Assembly: GCA_002887195.1 (NCBI GenBank)
Contig: PJAB01000677.1
Location: 1 to 22,157, forward strand
Reading direction: 5' to 3'
Length of the DNA: 22,157 nt
Source: Chrysochromulina parva
Lineage: Eukaryota; Haptophyta; Prymnesiales; Chrysochromulinaceae
Positions 1 through 7,836 of this stretch are shown here, piece after piece. Both the position numbers and the translations under genes were made by a program. Under the pieces are notes generated by a model, which worked only from the letters and a program-made list of their open reading frames with translations, was not told the DNA's origin and did no database searches. The first letter of the stretch is position 1. Each line of letters begins with the position of its first letter.

Positions 1-756
1 ACAGACCAAGTGCTCCCGCCTGCCGGCGCTTTGCCGGACACCTTGAAAGAGGAGCCTGCATCGAGGGCATCGACGCCCGACCTGCCTAAAGCCACCCGGC
101 TAGCCGGCAAATTCGCTAAGGATGCCGATAGGCTCGCCGCATTATCGGCCAGCGGCAAAAATTTGATTCTGGACGCCAACAAGAAGACCCTGCCACCCGC
201 CGCTCAGTCTCCACCGGAGCCTCCGAATGTGTCTGTCTCGAAGCCGCCGAATGTGCCTGTCTCGAAGCCGCCGAATGTGCCTGTCTCGAAGCCGCCGAAT
301 GTGCCTGTCTCAAAGCCGCCGAATGTCCCGCCTGGAAAGCTGCCAGAGCAGCCTCAGCAATCGCGCCCTTCGGTGACCTACAGTGAGGTGGAGCGGATGA
401 GCGAAGAAGGCAGTGACGCTGTTGTTGCCGAAGTCTTTTCACCGCTTGCAACGTCGGACGCCGAGCTGGAGCGCTTGCCGACCCCAAGCCTCATGGACCT
501 TGAATCGGCCAAGGCGAGATTCGAATCTACGCGCGTTCCACTGCGGCCGGTGGCGCTGCCTAGGCAGGCTGCCCTAACGACTGCCGACCAGGCGGGTGGC
601 GAGCTCCTGCCCGCTCCATCGCAACGCACCACGGGTACACCGCCGAGCACCACCGCTCGGTTCCAGCCGCTCTCTCACGAGGTCGAGATGCAGCCGGCGC
701 AGATCACCCAGGTCCAGGCATTTGAAAAGGATCAAAAGGATCACACCACCAACTAA
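1..756 (+). CDS. 3' end of a Pro/Ala/Ser-rich protein of unknown function (5' truncated by window)
   Basis: The reading frame is open from base 1 to a TAA at 754-756, so this is the C-terminal 251 residues of a longer protein. The first apparent start (position 10) is GTG and is not a credible eukaryotic start. No catalytic domain is visible. The composition is rich in Pro, Ala, Ser, Lys and Glu, typical of a disordered region. Residues of about 75-115 carry five copies of an 8-residue repeat of the type PNVPVSKP, encoded by a 24-bp tandem repeat. The segment after the repeat is more acidic and mixed, and the protein ends in a charged, hydrophilic tail (FEKDQKDHTTN). I do not recognise the family. 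Coding status rests on the long open frame and the frame-preserving 24-bp repeat. Confidence 0.55.
   Translation, partial: TDQVLPPAGALPDTLKEEPASRASTPDLPKATRLAGKFAKDADRLAALSASGKNLILDANKKTLPPAAQSPPEPPNVSVSKPPNVPVSKPPNVPVSKPPNVPVSKPPNVPPGKLPEQPQQSRPSVTYSEVERMSEEGSDAVVAEVFSPLATSDAELERLPTPSLMDLESAKARFESTRVPLRPVALPRQAALTTADQAGGELLPAPSQRTTGTPPSTTARFQPLSHEVEMQPAQITQVQAFEKDQKDHTTN
223..342 (+). repeat. 24-bp in-frame tandem repeat (about 5 copies)
   Basis: Copies begin at 223, 247, 271, 295 and 319, each starting CCGAATGT. The unit encodes PNV(S/P)VSKP. The first copy differs by one codon (Ser for Pro) and the last one decays into PNVPPGKL. The period is a multiple of three, so copy-number change keeps the reading frame. 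Confidence 0.9.
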
Positions 757-859
757 GTTCTTTTCGTCGAGCAGGGTGCGCTGCTGCGGGAGCGTGGTTG
801 GCGTTTTTCGTGACAGCTTTCAACATCATGCGAACGGAACTAACGCCGATTTCACGCGA

Positions 860-1062
860 ATCAGCCTGTGGTGCGGTGAGGGGAGACGAGGGCGCTACTT
901 AGTATCATGGTCGGGTATCTGAGTGTTCGAGGTGCTCGGCTGTATCGTGTGTGTGAGTTTTATCAGTAGAGCTATCAGCCTGTAGTGCGATGAGGGGAGA
1001 TGAAGGCGCTACTCGAAGGCGCTACGCAGTACCATGGTCGGGTATCTGAGTGTTTGAGGTGC
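860..1062. repeat. Imperfect direct duplication (860-935 and 974-1062)
   Basis: Both copies start with ATCAGCCTGT and run to GTGTT(C/T)GAGGTGC with a few substitutions. The second copy is longer because it contains an extra short internal duplication (CGAAGGCGCTAC-like). The copies are separated by about 38 bp. No protein-coding signal is shared by the two. Confidence 0.8.
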
Positions 1063-1305
1063 AGTGTGTACATGGGTTCGACGTACCCGCGTTTCTTGTG
1101 CTTATTTGTGCTGTAACGTCGCCTAACCGAAACGTCGCGTCGTGCGGCCGTAACCGACGGTACGCGGACACATGAACGAGCTAAGGCCTAAGCAGCGCGG
1201 GAGGCGCCACGATCGCCGCGTTGTTGAGCAGGCAGAACCCTTGGGAGCAGTCCATCCCGTCGCAGGGAGTTGGGTGCGCCACGAAGCTAAAGGCACGGCC
1301 TCGGG

Positions 1306-1492
1306 GAGCATTGCCAACGCGCGTCGTCCTGAGCGCCGGTGAGCATTGCCCATCGCGTCGTCCTGAGCGCTGATGAGCATTGCCCACGCGCGTCGTCCTG
1401 AGCGCCGGGGAGCATTGCCCACGCGCGTCGTCCTGAGCGCCGGTGAGCATTGCCCACGCGCGTCGTCCTGAGCGCTGATGAGCATTGCCCAT
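1306..1492. repeat. 35-bp tandem array, about 5.4 units
   Basis: Units start with GAGCATTGCC at 1306, 1341, 1375, 1410, 1445 and 1480 (last one partial). Unit lengths are 35, 34, 35, 35 and 35 bp. The units share the core GCGTCGTCCTGAGCGC and differ mainly at the last few bases (CCGGT, CTGAT, CCGGG). The array begins about 30 bp beyond the stop of the aldo-keto reductase, so it could lie in that gene's 3' UTR. There are no spacers, so this is not a CRISPR array. Confidence 0.92.
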
Positions 1493-1522
1493 ACGGCGCC
1501 TGCATGCCTGCGCGCCCGGCGC

Positions 1523-2491
1523 TCAGGGCACGGAGCAGTCCTGCGCGTCGTCGGGCGGCTGCGGTGGCGTGCCTGTCTCGACGGGAGATGTGGCGAGATG
1601 TAGGCGGTTCATCTCCTCAGCTGTGAGTGTGAAGGAGAACAAGTCAAAGTTTTCGGAGAGGTGGGTGGCCGAGGAGGACTTGGGGATGACGGGGATGCCC
1701 TGCTGCACCAGCCAGCGCAGCGCCACCTGCGCACCCGTCTTGCCATGCTGGGCCCCAATCGAGGTGACCAGATCGCCCGAGATGAGCTCCGTGTTGTCCG
1801 GCGGCGGGCATGGGCCGCAGAGTGAGGAGTACGACATATAGACGACGCCCTTGGCCTTCATGTACTCGGGGTCGTGGCAAAACGTCGCGTTCTGCTGGCC
1901 CATGCCCACGTGGTACTGGACCTGATTCAGGGACACCGGCTCCGTCGCCACCGAGAGAACGTCGTCCAGATGCCTTGCGCAGTAGTGCGAGATACCCAGG
2001 GCTTTGGCCTTGCCCTTGTGCGCCCAGGCCTCCATGGCGAGCCACTGCTCCTTGCGCAGCGACGGGCCACCCTCGCCGCTCCAGCTTGCCGGGAAGTGCT
2101 GCAGCATCAGATCCACGTACGCATCCTTGTCGCCTGGGAAGAGCTGCTCCAGTGCCTGGTCGAGCGCGGCGGTTGCCGCCGACGTGTTGAGCCCGCCGGG
2201 AATCTTGGAGGTGACGAAGTAGTCCGCGCGCTTAAGCCCAGCGGCGGCTGACGCCGCCGCCAGGCCGCGACCCACGCCGTCCTGATTGCCGTAGCCGAGC
2301 GCGGTATCCACGTGCCGGTAACCGAGGCTGAAAGCCAGCTTGACCGCCGCCTCGGCGACCGAGCTGTTATACTGCCATGTGCCGAGGCCAACGAGCGGCA
2401 TGCCCAGGTCCTTGCCACCGATGCCCTTCATGGGCACCGTCGGGTACGACGCCGGCAGCGCCATCGGCAGCAGTGCGGCGAGACCGAGCAT
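1523..2491 (-). CDS. Aldo-keto reductase, probably entering the secretory pathway
   Basis: This is an NAD(P)H-dependent aldo-keto reductase (AKR superfamily, TIM-barrel carbonyl reductase) of 322 residues, a normal length for the family. Numbered from the ATG at 2491, the catalytic tetrad is visible: Asp62 in YRHVDTA, Tyr67 in ALGYGN, Lys96 in VTSKIPG and His132 in LMLQHFP. Downstream family blocks follow in order: an ISHYCARHLDDVL block, the NQVQYHVG block, and the cofactor-binding VIPKSSSATHLSENFDLFSFTL block near the C-terminus. The frame is open further upstream to a GTG at 2569, but that is not an ATG. Starting at 2491 gives MLGLAALLPMALPASYP, a plausible cleavable signal peptide just before the barrel. 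Substrate is unknown. The gene is divergent from the J-domain gene and tail-to-tail with the left-edge gene. Confidence 0.9.
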   Translation of the reverse strand: MLGLAALLPMALPASYPTVPMKGIGGKDLGMPLVGLGTWQYNSSVAEAAVKLAFSLGYRHVDTALGYGNQDGVGRGLAAASAAAGLKRADYFVTSKIPGGLNTSAATAALDQALEQLFPGDKDAYVDLMLQHFPASWSGEGGPSLRKEQWLAMEAWAHKGKAKALGISHYCARHLDDVLSVATEPVSLNQVQYHVGMGQQNATFCHDPEYMKAKGVVYMSYSSLCGPCPPPDNTELISGDLVTSIGAQHGKTGAQVALRWLVQQGIPVIPKSSSATHLSENFDLFSFTLTAEEMNRLHLATSPVETGTPPQPPDDAQDCSVP

Positions 2492-2851
2492 GACCGGACA
2501 AGGGGGTACGAATTGTGTGTCTGAGCTAGGCGTGTGAAGGGCATGTTTGTTGCACTGTTGAATCGACACACAAGGTACCGACCAGCCACTACCACGCGAA
2601 ACCTGCCACGCAGTGGTCGCGTCGTGTAACGTGAGAAGTCAAGTCCTAGAGGTTTCGTCCAGGACTCTCATCGCTGTGGTGCGGTGCACTTCTGCTTTCA
2701 CGGGCTGTGGGATTTTGTCGTATCTCCGAGGAACACCGTGGCCTCTTCGTTGCTGCAAAGCTTAAGGTTGTTCCGTTTCCCCACAGGATCGCGTGGCTGC
2801 GTGTGCACGTGCCGCTGACGCGCGCCTCGATCACCAACTTCGATCGCGCAG
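2492..2851. other. Divergent promoter / 5' region between aldo-keto reductase and J-domain gene
   Basis: This stretch of about 360 bp separates the aldo-keto reductase start (-) from the first clearly coding exon of the J-domain gene (+). On the plus strand the only ATG is at 2543; it opens 28 codons before a TAA. There is no in-frame ATG directly upstream of the J-domain exon, which is closed by a TGA at 2816-2818. A pyrimidine tract followed by CCACAG at 2781-2786 and GCGCAG at 2846-2851 are acceptor-like. A small unplaced first exon of the J-domain gene is therefore probably here. Confidence 0.45.
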
Positions 2852-5533
2852 GCGAAACTCGTTCCAGGAGAAGAATTCGTCAAGGAGGAGAAGAAGCCCG
2901 CTTGCTTCGGATGGACGTGCTGGATCTTCGTGTGTTTGGCGGTGGCCGTCTTTGCTGTCGTAGCTGCTCTCATCCAAGCTGATATCGAGCAGCGCCAGCG
3001 CGCGCGAGAGCACCTTGCATTCGCCGAGCTCATTTACCAGAAGCGCGGGCCGCGCGGTGATTCCCTGAACCGCATCGCCCAGGCGCTCGGCGAGCTTGAC
3101 AAGCTCGGCAGCTCCCCCCTTTGCCACTTCTCTGACTGCGAGGAGAACGAGGTGCGCCTCCGGCTGCTGATGACCCGAGCACGTGCGTTCGCACTCGCGC
3201 CGGTGGAGTACAACCGGGCGCTGGAGGCGATCGATGAGGCGCTGAGGTATCTTGGCTTACCTATCCTCTCGTTGGAATGCATGTGCTCACCAGGGCGCCC
3301 TCTCCCCACAGGTATCTGGACAGCTTGGCCTACCGTATCCTGCCGCTGGCCGCGCTTGGCGAGAAGGAATGGGCCGAATTGACGAAATTGCAGGGAGACT
3401 TGCTGTACGACAAGGGCGACTTGCGTGAAGCGCTCGAGGCGTACGGCAGATTGCTCCGTGAGCACAAGATGGCCGTCGCGCCGCCTGCGTCGATCGAGCG
3501 CGCGTGCCAAGCCCACCTCCAGCTGCACAACGCGTCCGGGGGCGATCACTCGAGCGAGAGCCTCCCCCTCGACGAATGGCTCGGTAAGGGCCTGCGGATG
3601 GCGGCTTGTGGGTCGGGCGTGTGCGCGAAGACAGAGTTTGGCGCTGTCTGGTGCGCAGAGTCGCTCCTGCAATCGTGCGCGTTCGAGGTACGTTGATTGC
3701 CACTGATGGCCTGCCTTGCATGCAAGTGCTCACGGCATCTCGACCCACTCCGCTGCGTTCCAGGCCGCTGAAGGCGAGCTCGCCGCCTTCAAGCGGGCGG
3801 GCGGCGGCGTGCGCAGCGGCCTCGCAGAGAGCGTCGGCTATCGCCTCAAGCGTCAGAAGCAGGAGCTGGCGCAGGCCCATGAGCTCTACCTCAAGGGTCG
3901 GCTCATCGAGAGTGCGGAGGTACTTCGCGGCGCGCGGCTCGCCCGGATGGACGCCCCGACGTGCCTCCCGGGGGAGATTCAGGCTGTCAAGACCCACCTC
4001 GCCGCCGGCCGGCTCAAGGTGGCGCTCGAGCACGCGGAAGCGCTCAAGGAGCTCTCGAAGTCGCATTGCGCGGATGCGCTGAAGAAGCACGAGTCGTGCG
4101 CCGAGGCCACCCAGATAGTCTCGGAGGTAGAGGAAGTGGCGGAGCTGCACCGGTCCCTCGACGAGGCGACCTGTGACGACACTCTGGTCAGCACCGCCAA
4201 TCTCCTCTTCCCCGGCGTGCCGTACTATAGCATGTACGAGCGCGCGCCGTTCCACAGGTGCACGTGGGATCTCACTGGCGGCGGCACCTACCAGGCGTGT
4301 GCAGAGAAGCAGGTCACGGCGCTACCCGAGGGGAAGCTGACGGACGCTGTCCAAATGTACGTCCTGCTCGTGCGCGCCGACGCGTATGAGCTCTGCGGTT
4401 TCCATGGGCACTCTGGTCTCCAAGGGCACCAGAATGCGAGCGAGCGCATGGCAGTCGTATTGATGAACACGTTCGCCTCGCTCGAGCGCCAGCAGCACCC
4501 GGCCCGCCTCACCTTTGGCAAGTGGGCCAAGTTCTTCGCAATGCGCGGCGAGGTGCTGCAGGAGACAGCCCATGCGTTGGAGCGCGACGCGGCGGATGCG
4601 GACAGCAACGGCAAGCTCAACTTTGGCGAGTTCTGCGCCTTTGTGCGTCGTCGCGAGGAGAGCAAGGAGAAAAAGCTCACCGACGAGGAGCTGCGCGAGC
4701 GCTTCGATGCGCTCGACAAGGACAAAAGTGGGCAAGTCGATATGGCAGAGTACTTGAGCTGGTCGCTCAAGGACGCCCTGGCTCGCGCGGGCTCTCGAGT
4801 GGTCCATCTGTTCAGGGCTCCGAGCTTCAAGTCGTGCTCTCAGGAGGTAGTGGGCAAGTTGCTGAGCCGGCTGGACGGCACGCTCGCTTTGATCGAGGAT
4901 GACTCAAAAGCGGAGGTGGCGCTCCACAAGCACCGTCTGGATCTGCTGGCGTGCGCCGGCAAGCACAAAGAGGTCATTGAGGCGGGCCTTCGGCTCCAAA
5001 AGGCGGGCCTTGCCGATTACAAGACGTACGAGCAGCTCGCTGACGCTTACCTCGCCACCGACCAGCCGGCAAAGGCGCTTGCGAAGCTGCAGGCGGCATA
5101 CGAGGCGTTGCCGGTGGAGAAGGTGCTGTCCGCGTGGCGCATCAAGAACAAGCTGCAGGCAACGAAGGAGGAGCTCGAGGTGGAGAAGCGGGAGAAGGAA
5201 CGGGGCAGGGAGGAGGAGCGCGAGAAGAAGAAGCAGGAGCGTGAGGAGAAGAAGAGGCAGGCCGAGGCGGAGAGGGGCGGCGGCGCAGGGTGCGCAGATC
5301 AGCATCTGAAGGGCGCGGACGGGTGCCTTGCATCCCAGGTAGCAACCACGGGATGCTACACCCTTCTCGGGGTGAGCCAGATGCAATGCGCCAAGAAAAA
5401 GGTGCAGAAGGCCTTCCGCGAAAAGTCGCTCATCTACCACCCGGACAAGTACAAGGGGTCGAAGGAGTGCGCCGAGATGCACTTCAAAGCCATCCAGGAC
5501 GCGTACGACAAGCTGATTGCGAGATGCGGATGA
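2852..5533 (+). CDS. TPR / EF-hand / J-domain membrane-anchored co-chaperone, three visible exons
   Basis: Exons are about 2852-3246, 3312-3687 and 3764-5533, joined across two GT-AG introns with perfect frame continuity. The first visible exon encodes a transmembrane segment (2912-2980, WTCWIFVCLAVAVFAVVAAL). A helical, TPR-like region follows. One clear TPR-like pair is about 3390-3470 and another about 5020-5110. Two canonical EF-hand loops lie at 4595-4630 (DADSNGKLNFGE) and 4715-4750 (DKDKSGQVDMAE), with acidic residues at positions 1, 3 and 12 and Gly at 6. A Lys/Glu-rich helix (5160-5275) leads to a C-terminal J domain (5357-5530) with the HPD tripeptide at 5438-5446, which stimulates Hsp70 ATPase. 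TPR then J order resembles DNAJC3/P58IPK of the ER. Many cysteines, including two in the J domain, fit a lumenal, disulfide-bonded setting. The 5' end is unresolved: no in-frame ATG is present. Confidence 0.82.
3247..3311 (+). other. GT-AG intron 1 (65 bp), flanked by 8-bp direct repeat
   Basis: The donor is GAG|GTATCT and the acceptor CCCCACAG|GTATCT. Exon 1 ends with two bases of an Arg codon (AG) completed by the first base of exon 2 (G). The reading frame continues from DEALR into YLDSLAYRIL. The sequence AGGTATCT occurs at 3245-3252 and again at 3310-3317, so the whole intron lies between two copies of an 8-bp motif. Confidence 0.88.
3688..3763 (+). other. GT-AG intron 2 (76 bp)
   Basis: The donor is TTCGAG|GTACGT and the acceptor GCGTTCCAG|GCC, in phase 0. 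Joining the exons gives SCAFE followed by AAEGELAAF, continuing one frame to the J domain. Without splicing, exon 2 meets a stop a few codons after the donor. No flanking duplication is seen, unlike intron 1. Confidence 0.88.
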
Positions 5534-5898
5534 CCAGGCCGCAGCGCGCAGGCCCGGGGCGCGGGGTCGTGTCGTGTCATCCGTGTCCGTGTCACTTGAT
5601 GTGAGATGATGATGTATCGTATTTTGCAGGTATCACCCGCGTTCATTTTTCATCGCGCGGCATGCCGTCCCGTCCAGTGGGCAGTTACGCAGTTCGGCCA
5701 GCACAATCGGAATCGCATCGTCATCGAGATCGACATGCCACTCCGAGCTCTGACTTAGTGACTACTCTCTCTATTACTGCGGACAACATCAGTGTTGGAA
5801 CTTGCCCTGCCCACAATAAACGTACACTCCACCAGCCTACGTAAGCCGATAATACGCTCGACGTGAACAGGTTCCGGACCGGAAGTTGTTGGAAAACC
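5534..5898. other. Convergent 3' intergenic region
   Basis: These 365 bp lie between the stop of the J-domain gene (+) and the stop of the coiled-coil gene (-), and presumably hold both 3' UTRs. An AATAAA is present on the plus strand at 5815-5820, about 280 bp after the J-domain stop. I see no gene or repeat. Confidence 0.5.
5815..5820 (+). promoter_or_regulatory. Candidate AATAAA polyadenylation signal
   Basis: This is a canonical hexamer in the convergent 3' region, on the strand of the J-domain gene. Many algae use variant signals, so this may be chance. Confidence 0.25.
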
Positions 5899-7161
5899 CT
5901 ACCCCCACCCTGCGAAAGTGTCTCTTGCCCTCGATTCCAGCAGCTTGTTCCTCGTGACGAGCAGCTTATCTTCGAGCGTCAGCTGTTTGGCCTTGGCCTT
6001 CTCAAACTCGCTGCGGTGCGTCTCACTTTGCCTGGCGTACTCCTCGACCTGACGCCGGCATGCCTCCTCTCTCGTCAAGAGCGCTGCCTCCCTCTCGCGC
6101 GCAGCTGCACTCACCGCCTCAAGCTGCTCGAGCAGCGCGGACTCTCTGGCCGCCGCCGCTGACCGAAGCCGCTCCATCTCAACCATGTGCTTCTCGTGAG
6201 CGGCCGCCATTGCCAAGCAATGCTCATCGCCCATCCGTTCGTATTCCGCGCCGTGGATGCGCTCGGCGTCTTTAAGGCCCGCTTGGACCCCACCGAGCAC
6301 ACCCGCTAACACGTTGAGATGGTCCGAAAGCCGTTCACGGCAAAAGGCCAGCTCGTCGAGCGCTTCGAGGTGGGTGAGCTGCAGCCGTCGAGCGCCCTGC
6401 TCGAGCGACATCGTGGTGCCTGCAAGCTGGCTAAGCGCCTTGGTCGCACGATTCAGAATGATCTTGGTTTGAAGCTTGTGCTCGAGCGAGCAAGACTCAC
6501 TTCGGAGCCGCTGCTCACAGTCCAGCACCGCGCTGTACGCCGCTCGGCGGCTGCTGTACGCGTCCGTAAGGGCCGCTTGCAAGACGGGCTTCACCTGAGC
6601 TTCGAGATTCACTTCGAGATCAGCCGCTCCGGCTGCTGTGCCACCTCGCTCGCCCTGCTTGCCTAAAAACGGGTGAACCAGCGTGTGTACTGGCTGCTTG
6701 ATGGTGAAGCCGCGTGCGTTTGTTCGCTCGGTGCCATGCGCCCAAGGCACCACAGGCCGCGGCGCTCGAGCGCTAAAGGGGCGCGAGTACTCGCGCTGCG
6801 CTCGCTTGAGGGTTTCGCGTCGCTTCGCCTCGAGCGACCTCTCCTCTGCGACTTTGGCCTCGAGCTTGTGGTAGAGTGCCACCGGTACATGTAGGCCGTC
6901 GTCGCCCGCGGTGCAGCACCGGTCATCCCAATCCGGCTTCTTCCCACTGGGGGGGTGTGGTGCAGGCCTGTGTGTCGCCGTCGCCGCTTGCCGGTGCGCG
7001 GGCTTACTATGCGACCTCGAGTTTGTCGGTTCGTGCGGCACCTCGCCGGCCCCGCCGAGATCGTCCTTCTTTGAATGTCCTTCTTTCAATGTCAAAGCTG
7101 CCTCAGGCTCGTGCTGGGGCGCCGCCGCCTTTGGAGAGGACGCTTGCGAATTCTCCTTCAT
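5899..7161 (-). CDS. Coiled-coil protein of unknown function
   Basis: A single-exon frame of 420 residues with an ATG at 7161 and a TAG at 5899-5901. Residues 1-80 are polar and low-complexity, with several Lys, His and Pro. A short Cys/Asp patch (DWDDRCCTAGDDG) follows at about 79-91. Residues 95-125 are a charged helix. Residues of about 125-165 (SRPFSARAPRPVVPWAHG and a basic-aromatic stretch) look like a conserved linker. From about 190 to the end the protein is almost entirely Glu/Lys/Arg/Ala/Leu heptad-like helix with no Pro. This suggests a long coiled coil as in cytoskeletal, basal-body or axonemal proteins. I do not recognise a named family, and no catalytic motif is visible. The gene is tail-to-tail with the J-domain gene and in the same orientation as the vasohibin gene upstream of it. 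Confidence 0.72.
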   Translation of the reverse strand: MKENSQASSPKAAAPQHEPEAALTLKEGHSKKDDLGGAGEVPHEPTNSRSHSKPAHRQAATATHRPAPHPPSGKKPDWDDRCCTAGDDGLHVPVALYHKLEAKVAEERSLEAKRRETLKRAQREYSRPFSARAPRPVVPWAHGTERTNARGFTIKQPVHTLVHPFLGKQGERGGTAAGAADLEVNLEAQVKPVLQAALTDAYSSRRAAYSAVLDCEQRLRSESCSLEHKLQTKIILNRATKALSQLAGTTMSLEQGARRLQLTHLEALDELAFCRERLSDHLNVLAGVLGGVQAGLKDAERIHGAEYERMGDEHCLAMAAAHEKHMVEMERLRSAAAARESALLEQLEAVSAAAREREAALLTREEACRRQVEEYARQSETHRSEFEKAKAKQLTLEDKLLVTRNKLLESRARDTFAGWG

Positions 7162-7836
7162 TTCACTATTCCTGGAAGCAACTGAAATATGAGGGCCGAT
7201 CTATTTTGGGAACCGGTGTTGTGGACCCGCGAATGCATGCGCGGCAAGCGCAACAAGTTATACGCGCTTCACTGACACGACACACTGACATTAACACTGA
7301 CAGACTGATACGCTGACCATCTGTCTGGTCAAGTGTCTGGTGTCTTCCGCCGATGTCAAACTCAAAGCCCGAGCGGCCGACCGAGCGCCGAGGGTTAAGC
7401 CGAGGGAGGCAGAGAAGATCAAGATGTAGTTAGTAGAGTTCGCATCTACTACTTCTCTACTTGTAAACTTGAAACTTTGTGCGCGATTTTTGAGCTCAAT
7501 AACGAGATATGCGGTGCCGTTCGCTAATATCACGACCGCAGTCGGTAACGGTACTATACCACGGTATGGGTATCCGTAGTCGGTACCGAACAATCTGCAA
7601 AACAACCGCCACAGACTCACCATAGTGCATAGAACACTGCTAAGTGTATAATTACGGAGAGCGAATACATGACGCCCAGTGAGAGGGAGGATCACGGCTT
7701 CGCGGGGTTTTCCCGATTGGATTCCCCGCGGCCGGGTGTGTAAAATAGCAGATGCATGCCGGTCGCCGCCGCGCTGAGACGCACGAGCAGGGCACCGAAG
7801 CGCCCACGACCGCGCGACGCAGCGCGTGGCGGTCGC
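7162..7836. other. Intergenic region, relatively AT-rich
   Basis: About 675 bp lie between the vasohibin stop (-) and the start of the coiled-coil gene (-). It should contain the vasohibin 3' UTR and the promoter of the coiled-coil gene. The stretch of about 7400-7680 is distinctly more AT-rich than the genes. It contains two near copies of AGTCGGTA(A/C)CG (about 7540 and 7580) with nested short palindromes such as GGTACTATACC. No ORF here looks coding. Confidence 0.5.

Larger units (their letters stand above)
757..1522. other. Intergenic spacer between convergent 3' ends, repeat-bearing
   Basis: This spacer of about 766 bp lies between the stop of the left-edge gene (+) and the stop of the aldo-keto reductase (-). 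It holds two imperfect copies of a segment of about 76-89 bp (860-935 and 974-1062) and a 35-bp tandem array (1306-1492). The open frames here on the minus strand are produced by the array and show no recognisable protein. I see no RNA gene. Confidence 0.6.

Noticed and set aside
1306..1492. Possible CRISPR array
   Set aside because: The units are contiguous with no unique spacers, and the context is eukaryotic.
1123..1505. Three overlapping minus-strand ORFs with a rotating repeat peptide
   Set aside because: They exist because the 35-bp array has no stop on that strand. All three frames read the same repeat, and no non-repeat part is recognisable.
2781..2790. Strong acceptor-like CCCCACAG as the start of the J-domain exon
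   Set aside because: An exon beginning here would hit the TGA at 2816-2818 in the transmembrane frame, so the acceptor for the coding exon must be further downstream, at or after 2851.
3287..4255. 322-codon minus-strand ORF
   Set aside because: It is antisense to the spliced TPR/EF-hand/J gene and crosses both exons and an intron. High GC keeps it open.
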